12,168 bases of DNA from Planctomycetota bacterium (lineage in GTDB: Bacteria > Planctomycetota > PUPC01 > JABMSA01). The stretch spans positions 1 to 12,168 of the forward strand of contig JABMSA010000170.1 of assembly GCA_013202185.1 (NCBI GenBank), read 5' to 3'. This document shows, in pieces, positions 7,686 through 12,168 of this stretch. A model generated the notes under the pieces. That model was not told the origin of the DNA and did no database searches. It saw only the letters and a program-made list of their open reading frames with translations. Each line of letters opens with the position of its first letter. The stretch's first letter is position 1. Both the position numbers and the translations under genes were made by a program.

Positions 7686-7858
7686 GGCAGAATCATTGAT
7701 AGCAGAATCATTGGAGGGATACTTGGACGGGACGAGATTCGAATCATTCGCTTAAGTTTCTTGCATTCGTGGTACCGCTGGACGTCGTCGTCAAACGGAC
7801 AGTTGCGTGTGGTGAAAATCCCATCGCCCCCAATGATTCTGCTGCAAATGATTCTGCC
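7686..7858. repeat. Compound inverted repeat with tandem-doublet arms (AGAATCATT core)
   Basis: The left arm carries two GCAGAATCATT units 15 bases apart (7687-7697 and 7702-7712). The right arm (7830-7858) carries the same doublet in reverse complement, AATGATTCTGC twice, again 15 bases apart. Between them CGAATCATTCG (7740-7750) is a self-complementary copy of the core. The arms match at roughly 24 of 29 positions by eye and are separated by about 115 bases. This shape recalls REP/BIME-type or MITE-like elements spread by transposases, but no transposase is in the window. The spacing also allows repeated binding sites for a dimeric regulator. Confidence 0.7.
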
Positions 7859-7980
7859 ACCAAACTGGACCCTCTTTACAAGGGTACCCCTTCTAGCTGG
7901 GGCTTGGTACTTGACGGTTTCATGGTCCGACGCCCAACCACTCTTGGGACGTCACACAAATCCCGGGATGCCGCCCACAA

Positions 7981-9045
7981 ATGACCTGTGCCCATAGCCG
8001 TGATGCCGAAGGTTATCCTTTGCCCGCCGCGCAGTCTGCGATAGACGATTACGTTGGTCGCATCGTGCACCTCGCGCAGAAGCACGAGTTTGCAACGTTC
8101 AGGATCGGAACGCACCTCAAGCCCGACGTGCCCGACGATGTGGCCGTTGAACTGAAGCGGGACATCAACCAACGAGTGGCGCTGGCTGTGTGCGAACTCC
8201 TGCCCGACCGCGAGCCGACTCGCAACAGCGCCGAAGCGATCTTCCTTCTGCACTATCCACAGCACCGGGTCGACGTTGAGCTTGAGCCGGTTTTTGTTTG
8301 CGGACGCTACCGGAAATTTGCCCGAGACCTGCCCCATTCCAAGTGGCGGTGCCTCAGGTGCCGAGGAAAGGGGTGCAACAAATGCGGGCATACCGGTGTG
8401 ATCTATCCGACGTCCGTTCAGGAGATTATTGCAGAGCCTCTCTTGGAGGCCATGGGCGGCACTTTGACCAAGATGCACGCAACGGGCAGACAAGACGTGG
8501 ACGTACGGATGCTCGGAAACGGCCGACCGTTCGCCATCGAGCTTGTTCGGCCTGAAAAAAGACACGCCGACCTGCCGGCTCTCCAGGAAAAGATCAACAG
8601 CTCAACCAAGGCCATCAAAGTCGAGCAGCTTCAGTTTGTCGCACGCCGGATGGTGAAGATTATTGACACCGCCAAGGCCGACAAGACTTACCGGGCAACG
8701 ATAGCCGCCGGCCTCCCCATAGGCGCGGCCGCTCTCGGCAATGTGCGCCGGCTGTCGGGGGCAGACATCCACCAGCAAACTCCTGAACGTGTGGCCCATC
8801 GCAGGGCCGACAAGGTCCGCGTGCGCAATATACGTCACCTGCAGGCACGACTGCCCGAAGGCGTTGGTGCGTCGAACACCTTCGAGATTGAACTCACAAC
8901 CGAACCAGGGCTCTACATAAAGGAGTTGATCTCGGGCGATAACGGCCGCACGTATCCGTCGGTGGCGGGTCATCTGGGCACAGAATGCTTGTGTCTGGAG
9001 CTCGACGTGACCGGGGTCCACTTCGATCCTTTCTCCGAAGAATAG
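7981..9045 (+). CDS. pus10: Pus10-family tRNA pseudouridine synthase (354 aa), in a bacterial context
   Basis: Pus10 makes pseudouridine 54 and/or 55 in the T-loop of tRNA in archaea and eukaryotes; bacteria normally use TruB for position 55. The matches are specific: a THUMP-like N-terminal part (about 20-110), GRYRKFARDLPHSKW (108-122), a zinc-ribbon CxxC-x4-CxxC (C124, C127, C132, C135), catalytic GRQDVDVRMLGNGRPF with probable nucleophile D172, and the C-terminal YIKELISGDNGRTYPSV (312-328) closing the active site. The family consensus is GRED; Q171 replaces Glu. The start is ATG 7981, with an in-frame TGA at 7912 and no other start between them. Archaeal proteins are longer, with an extra cysteine pair at the very N-terminus that is absent here. 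The ribosome site is poor (GGGA, 12 bases upstream). It is monocistronic between two two-component operons and flanked by repeats. Codon use looks like its neighbours, so any transfer is not recent. Confidence 0.9.
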   Translation: MTCAHSRDAEGYPLPAAQSAIDDYVGRIVHLAQKHEFATFRIGTHLKPDVPDDVAVELKRDINQRVALAVCELLPDREPTRNSAEAIFLLHYPQHRVDVELEPVFVCGRYRKFARDLPHSKWRCLRCRGKGCNKCGHTGVIYPTSVQEIIAEPLLEAMGGTLTKMHATGRQDVDVRMLGNGRPFAIELVRPEKRHADLPALQEKINSSTKAIKVEQLQFVARRMVKIIDTAKADKTYRATIAAGLPIGAAALGNVRRLSGADIHQQTPERVAHRRADKVRVRNIRHLQARLPEGVGASNTFEIELTTEPGLYIKELISGDNGRTYPSVAGHLGTECLCLELDVTGVHFDPFSEE

Positions 9046-9090
9046 TAGTGGTGATTCCCGGTAAGGATGGCTGGAAGTAGCTATACGCCC

Positions 9091-9126
9091 AGCCCGGCCA
9101 CACGCCTGGCGTTGAAACGCCGGGCT
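9091..9126. repeat. REP-like hairpin with GTTGAAAC loop
   Basis: AGCCCGGC (9091-9098) pairs perfectly with GCCGGGCT (9119-9126). An alternative inner stem, CCTGGCGT with ACGCCGGG around a TGAA loop (9105-9124), competes for the same right arm. It lies 45 bases after the Pus10 stop. The imperfect double design is typical of short interspersed palindromes, but only one copy is in the window. Confidence 0.5.
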
Positions 9127-9128
9127 AC

Positions 9129-9164
9129 CTTCAGTGGTGCGTACGGCACTGAAGATGTATTTTT
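9129..9164 (+). terminator. Possible terminator of the Pus10 gene
   Basis: CTTCAGTG (9129-9136) and CACTGAAG (9147-9154) form a perfect 8-bp stem with a 10-base loop, followed after five bases by a T5 run (9160-9164). The gap before the T-run weakens the call. It lies directly after the REP-like hairpin, so the two could work as a paired 3' barrier. Confidence 0.45.
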
Positions 9165-9206
9165 CATCTGCACTCCTCCAAGGAACGGCCGCCCTTAAGT
9201 TAATGC

Positions 9207-9254
9207 CATTGCCCGGTAACGGGCCGCCTCCGTCTCTCCTGAGCCCGGGCAATG
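9207..9254. repeat. 10-bp perfect inverted repeat with nested GNRA hairpin
   Basis: CATTGCCCGG (9207-9216) is the exact reverse complement of CCGGGCAATG (9245-9254), 28 bases apart. A competing small hairpin, GCCCG-GTAA-CGGGC (9211-9224), has a GNRA-type loop. Only one of the two can form at a time. No T-run follows on either strand, so it is not an intrinsic terminator. Confidence 0.55.
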
Positions 9255-9297
9255 TCCAAAAAACTGGACCGCAAAGTGTTTTTTATTGGACAGTTTT
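9254..9297. repeat. Overlapping short inverted repeats upstream of a promoter
   Basis: GTCCA-N6-TGGAC (9254-9269) overlaps a wider pair, AAAACTG (9260-9266) with CAGTTTT (9291-9297). The wider pair ends 12 bases before the -35 box at 9310, a usual position for an activator or repressor site. The T6 run inside (near 9279-9284) could also serve upstream transcription as a weak stop. Confidence 0.35.
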
Positions 9298-9309
9298 CAA
9301 AGATTCTAC

Positions 9310-9338
9310 TTGACGTTGTTCAGATCATGTGGTAAACT
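9310..9338 (+). promoter_or_regulatory. Sigma-70 promoter of the GAF-PAS histidine kinase unit
   Basis: TTGACG (9310-9315) and TAAACT (9333-9338) are 17 bases apart. The predicted start near 9345 gives a leader of about 355 bases before the kinase GTG at 9700, unusually long, containing a hairpin and a possible small ORF. Confidence 0.62.
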
Positions 9339-9352
9339 TGTAATAGACGGCT

Positions 9353-9401
9353 ACAATGTTGCGAGCGCAGGCGAGCTTGTTTCTTCTGTGCAACACATTG
9401 T
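9353..9401 (+). promoter_or_regulatory. Stem-loop at the 5' end of the long leader
   Basis: ACAATGTTGC (9353-9362) pairs with GCAACACATTGT (9390-9401) as ten base pairs with a two-base bulge and a 27-base loop. It begins within about 8 bases of the predicted transcript start and encloses an ATG (9356). A second small stem, GAGCC/GGCTC, follows at about 9406-9422. It does not match any riboswitch or small-RNA class I can recall. Confidence 0.35.
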
Positions 9402-9563
9402 CTCGGAGCCCCGGTGCGGCTCTGCACGGATTGGCAGTGACGCCAGGGGCAAAATCGGCAGGGAAGGTCGATGGCACGGTGGTATTGTTGAGTTCTTATC
9501 CCGGCGAGACGAGGGTGCGGGGTGCACGTAGCGACGCGTGTTTGGCCGCCGGGCCTTCTGCCG

Positions 9564-9695
9564 ATGGAAAGCAAGAAACGTCTGAAAAAGCACACCGGAA
9601 GTGCCGAACATGCGACTACGGTAGACCCTTTCGTTCTGTACTTGCACAATCGCCCTCACGGCGGTTGGCTGCAGATAACTGAAAAGGTACGGTGA
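9564..9695 (+). CDS. Possible small basic protein (43 aa), leader ORF of the histidine kinase
   Basis: ATG 9564 opens a 43-codon frame beginning MESKKRLKKH and including PFVLYLHNRPHGGWLQ. It ends with TGA at 9693-9695, four bases before the kinase GTG, so the two could be translationally coupled. The same frame has a GTG at 9522 with GAGGG six bases upstream, which would give 57 residues and a better ribosome site. I recognise no family. Third-position GC is only moderate, so the case is weak; an overlapping 108-codon frame (9356-9682) is an alternative, but its composition looks less protein-like. Confidence 0.3.
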   Translation: MESKKRLKKHTGSAEHATTVDPFVLYLHNRPHGGWLQITEKVR

Positions 9696-9699
9696 GCTT

Positions 9700-11340
9700 G
9701 TGAAACGTGACGCGCATTCGCCCCCTGGGGGCCCATCTGCTCCTGATCACGAGCAGACCTCTGAATTCACTGAGGCACTGAAGAGCCTGATGCGCTCAAC
9801 GCTCAATAATATCCTCAACGCACTCGAGTGCGAATCGGGTTCGATATTGCTGTACGACCAGGATGCCGACGAGCTGAGCCTGGTCGAGATCATCGGCACC
9901 GACGGGTCGTACGGCCCCGGCCAACGGCAAGAGATTTCACGCGGCATAGCCGGGTGGGTCGCCACAAATCGCCAGCCCCTTCTTATCGAAGACATTGACA
10001 AGGACGTCCGCTTCGCACACGTGCGCAACACCTCGCGCAGCTACAAGACCAATTCGCTATTGAGCGCGCCTCTGCTCGACAACGACAGGCTGATCGGCGT
10101 GGTCAACGTAAGCGACAAACGCTCGGGCGACGCGTTCGGAACGAACGACCTGGAAATGCTCCAGGCCCTGACTGAAACCATGACCGAGTCGATCCGCAAC
10201 GGTATGTCGTATCGCAAGCTCTCAGAAAAGAACCTTTCGCTGTCCGAAAAGGTGGAGGAGGCCACGCGGCGCCTCGTGAATGCGAACTTCGAGGTCGCCC
10301 ACTTGCAGGGCTTTCACGACAGCATCCTCAGGAGCATTTCGCTGGGCCTTGTCACATTCGACAAGGCATTGCGGGTGACTTTCTACAACGAAGCAGCCAG
10401 CGAGACATTCGGCTTCACCGAAGACGACGTGGGCCGCAAGAGCCTGCTGAAGCTCAGGATCGAGCCGAAAGGACAACAAAAGTGGCCGGAAGTGCTCGAG
10501 GCCTGCGTGAGCGAGGGCAAGGCTACCACCCTGCAGCAGGTGCCATACAAATCGCCGGATGAAAAAGAACTCCTGTTGGACGTAACGTGCGCCCCACTGA
10601 GCATGCACAACTGCGAATTCGGCGGCACGCTCGTAGTGGAAGACGTGGGCAGAGCACTTCAGATCGAGCGGCGGCTCGCCCAGGCCGAGCAGCTTGCAAC
10701 AATAGGCAAGCTGGCCGCAAGCGTGGCACACGAGCTCAACAACCCTCTAGACGGCGTGCTGCGATTTACCAATATGGCACTCAAGCACAACAACGGCAAC
10801 GAAAAGGTGGCCGACTACCTCAGCGAATGCCGCATCGGGCTCCAGCGCATGTCGAAGATCGTTCGGTCGTTGTTGGACTATTCCCGCACCATAGGCAAGG
10901 GAATAGAAGACCATGACGTGAACGAGCTGATAGCATCTGCAACACGCGAGCTGCGCCCCCTGCAGATAAGAAACAACATAACACTCAAGACCAACTTCGG
11001 CGGAAACATTCCGAGCGCACGGTTTTCGAACTTCTCGGAGGTCTTCTCAAATATCATACGCAACGCCTACGAGGCGATGCCTCTTGGCGGCGATTTTGTA
11101 ATCAGCACCGAAATGGAAGATTCGAACCTGATGGTCAGGTTTGAAGACACGGGCAAAGGAATATCGCCCGAGACAATGAACAAGATCTTCGAGCCTTTTT
11201 TCACCACCAAGGACACCGCACAATGCACGGGGCTCGGGCTTACAATATGCAGCGACATCGTTGCAAAACACGGCGGCTCCATACAGGTCGAGAGCACAAA
11301 GGGGCAAGGAACAACGTTCGAGGTGCGCGTTCCGTTGTAA
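9700..11340 (+). CDS. Soluble GAF-PAS hybrid sensor histidine kinase
   Basis: The protein has 546 aa and no transmembrane segment or signal peptide, so it senses something in the cytosol. A GAF domain (about 22-168, with GIAGWVATNRQPLLIEDI and LLSAPLLDNDRLIGVVNV) is joined by a coiled-coil (about 170-202) to a PAS domain (about 203-318). The HisKA domain follows with H-box SVAHELNNPL (H344). The HATPase part has an N-box around N451/N455 (NIIRNAYEAMP), G1 EDTGKGIS, FFTTK, and GLGL (511-514). All catalytic residues are present. The start is GTG at 9700; GGTGAG lies only a few bases upstream and overlaps the stop of the preceding small frame. The ligand of the GAF or PAS domain cannot be predicted. 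The next gene, 63 bases on, is a response regulator and its likely partner. Confidence 0.95.
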   Translation: MKRDAHSPPGGPSAPDHEQTSEFTEALKSLMRSTLNNILNALECESGSILLYDQDADELSLVEIIGTDGSYGPGQRQEISRGIAGWVATNRQPLLIEDIDKDVRFAHVRNTSRSYKTNSLLSAPLLDNDRLIGVVNVSDKRSGDAFGTNDLEMLQALTETMTESIRNGMSYRKLSEKNLSLSEKVEEATRRLVNANFEVAHLQGFHDSILRSISLGLVTFDKALRVTFYNEAASETFGFTEDDVGRKSLLKLRIEPKGQQKWPEVLEACVSEGKATTLQQVPYKSPDEKELLLDVTCAPLSMHNCEFGGTLVVEDVGRALQIERRLAQAEQLATIGKLAASVAHELNNPLDGVLRFTNMALKHNNGNEKVADYLSECRIGLQRMSKIVRSLLDYSRTIGKGIEDHDVNELIASATRELRPLQIRNNITLKTNFGGNIPSARFSNFSEVFSNIIRNAYEAMPLGGDFVISTEMEDSNLMVRFEDTGKGISPETMNKIFEPFFTTKDTAQCTGLGLTICSDIVAKHGGSIQVESTKGQGTTFEVRVPL

Positions 11341-11352
11341 CGCACATCGATT

Positions 11353-11399
11353 GCGGCATGCCGCCCGCCGGCCCCTGCCGCCGTTACAAGAAAGGTAAC
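11353..11399 (+). promoter_or_regulatory. Palindrome and hairpin-looped ribosome site before the second regulator
   Basis: The 63-base gap after the kinase holds a perfect 12-base palindrome, GCGGCATGCCGC (11353-11364). A small stem, GTTAC (11383-11387) with GTAAC (11395-11399), puts most of the AAGAAAGG ribosome site in its loop. The stem is too weak to claim control; it may tune translation of the regulator relative to the kinase. Confidence 0.25.
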
Positions 11400-11403
11400 A
11401 TCA

Positions 11404-12168
11404 ATGGCCGAAAATCGCATATTGGTCGTCGATGATGATCCGATCGTCTGCGGGTCGCTGACCGAACTGCTCAGGTTCGAGAATCATCGGGTCGACACCG
11501 CTTCAGATGGCGCGTCAGCTCTGGCGCTCCTCCACAACGAGCCATACAACCTCATCATTACCGATGTGAGCATGCCCGGCCTCAGCGGCTTCGACGTGCT
11601 CAAGAAGGTCAAGGTGGAGCACCCCCTCACCGAGGTAATTCTCACCACGGCCTACGGCACCGTCGAGAACGCCGTCGAGTCGATCAAGCTCGGAGCCTTC
11701 AACTACCTCACCAAACCGCTCGTGGACGAAGAAATCAAGATGATGGTCGGCCGGTGCATAGAGGTACAGACAATGAAGGCCGAGAACGAGGACCTCAAGC
11801 AGAAGTTGGACAGCCGGCTCGGCTTCCACAACCTCGTCGGCAAGGATTTCAAGATGCAGCGCATCTACGAGCTTATCGGTGCAGTAGCCGACACCAAGAG
11901 CACGGTGCTGCTCACCGGCGAAAGCGGCACCGGCAAAACAATGATCGCCAGGGCCATCCACCACAATTCTTCCCGGCACGACGGCCCCTTCATGGAGGTA
12001 AACTGCGGCGCTCTTCCCGATACACTGTTGGAAAGTGAGCTTTTCGGCCACGTGAGAGGCTCCTTCACCGGAGCCGTTTCCGACAAGCACGGCAAATTCG
12101 AAGCGGCCGATAAGGGCACGATCTTCCTGGATGAAATCTCCACCGCCTCTCCGGCGCTCCAGGTAAAA
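11404..12168 (+). CDS. NtrC-family response regulator, 3' end outside window
   Basis: ATG 11404, preceded by AAAGGT, opens 255 codons to the right edge. The receiver (about 4-120) has D10/D11/D12, phospho-acceptor D54 in LIITDVSMPG, T82 and K104. The AAA+ domain begins near 143, with Walker A GESGTGKT (172-179), sigma-54 loop GSFTGA (219-224), and Walker B TIFLDEI (239-245). It breaks off in the segment ASPALQVK, so sensor 2, the arginine finger and any DNA-binding domain are out of view. The sigma-54 loop has Ser for the first Ala, but the key Phe and Thr are kept. Probably cotranscribed with the GAF-PAS kinase. It closely parallels the regulator at 6266-7606, as expected for paralogues. Confidence 0.95.
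   Translation, partial: MAENRILVVDDDPIVCGSLTELLRFENHRVDTASDGASALALLHNEPYNLIITDVSMPGLSGFDVLKKVKVEHPLTEVILTTAYGTVENAVESIKLGAFNYLTKPLVDEEIKMMVGRCIEVQTMKAENEDLKQKLDSRLGFHNLVGKDFKMQRIYELIGAVADTKSTVLLTGESGTGKTMIARAIHHNSSRHDGPFMEVNCGALPDTLLESELFGHVRGSFTGAVSDKHGKFEAADKGTIFLDEISTASPALQVK

Larger units (their letters stand above)
7607..7980. other. Gene-free repeat-bearing region between the first regulator and Pus10
   Basis: This 374-base gap has no credible gene; the short open frames in it are created by the repeat units. It looks less GC-rich than the neighbouring genes and contains the stem-loop at 7665-7683, the compound inverted repeat at 7686-7858 and a near-palindrome AAGGGTACCCCTT at 7880-7892. 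I found no clear -35/-10 pair for the Pus10 gene. Confidence 0.6.

Noticed and set aside
7686..7700. GGCAGAATCATTGA as a sigma-54 -24/-12 promoter
   Set aside because: The -12 element reads GA instead of GC, and the same unit recurs in both orientations as part of the inverted repeat, so a repeat is the simpler explanation.
7736..7745. GATTCGAATC resembling a tRNA T-loop
   Set aside because: The flanks cannot form a 5-bp T-stem, and no acceptor, D or anticodon arm is found nearby.
7534..7755. A 73-codon plus frame and similar short frames through 7997
   Set aside because: They overlap the end of the regulator gene and are made mostly of the repeat units (recurring AES or NDSA residues); no ribosome site or protein-like composition.
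7686..7858. The repeat units as a CRISPR array
   Set aside because: There are only two 11-base units per arm, in opposite orientation, with 4-base gaps and no cas genes; spacer and repeat sizes do not fit.
9286..9531. An 81-codon frame opening with TTG at 9286
   Set aside because: Its start lies upstream of the promoter at 9310-9338 and the frame crosses it; composition is not protein-like.

Overview
The window is about 12.2 kb of fairly GC-rich bacterial chromosome from an organism I cannot name. It holds a large membrane-anchored Hanks-type Ser/Thr kinase with a concanavalin/LamG-like ectodomain and two NtrB/NtrC-type two-component pairs with sigma-54-activator response regulators. It also holds short repeats built on an AGAATCATT core. 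Together these suggest a PVC-type bacterium (Planctomycetota or Lentisphaerota) or a candidate phylum of similar gene content. That is inference; there is no rRNA or other phylogenetic marker in view.

Layout. Positions 1-1559 (minus) hold a GlcD-type FAD-linked oxidase that runs off the left edge. Positions 1685-4645 (minus) hold the Ser/Thr kinase. Positions 4646-5030 are a divergent promoter region, with a good sigma-70 promoter in each direction and an inverted-repeat cluster just inside the rightward transcript. Positions 5031-5231 (plus) hold a 66-aa acidic lipoprotein, closed by a GC-rich hairpin. Positions 5351-7606 hold a two-gene operon: a small membrane histidine kinase and an NtrC-family regulator 3 bp apart. 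Positions 7607-7980 have no gene but contain an inverted repeat whose arms are each a tandem doublet. Positions 7981-9045 (plus) encode a Pus10-type tRNA pseudouridine synthase, a family normally described from archaea and eukaryotes. Positions 9046-9699 hold several hairpins, a sigma-70 promoter, a structured leader and a possible 43-aa ORF. Positions 9700-11340 hold a soluble GAF-PAS histidine kinase. Positions 11404 to the right edge hold a second NtrC-family regulator, cut off inside its AAA+ domain.

How the genes fit together. Most of the window is signal transduction: one Ser/Thr kinase and two His-Asp phosphorelays that should end at sigma-54 promoters elsewhere. One sensor is membrane-bound without a sizeable extracellular domain; the other is cytosolic with GAF and PAS domains. 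The most notable gene is the Pus10 homologue. It stands alone between the two relay modules, with repeats on both sides, keeps the core catalytic motifs, and lacks the N-terminal cysteine pairs usual in archaeal and eukaryotic Pus10. It is the best candidate here for something not yet described in bacteria, and its flanking repeats fit, but do not prove, acquisition by transfer.
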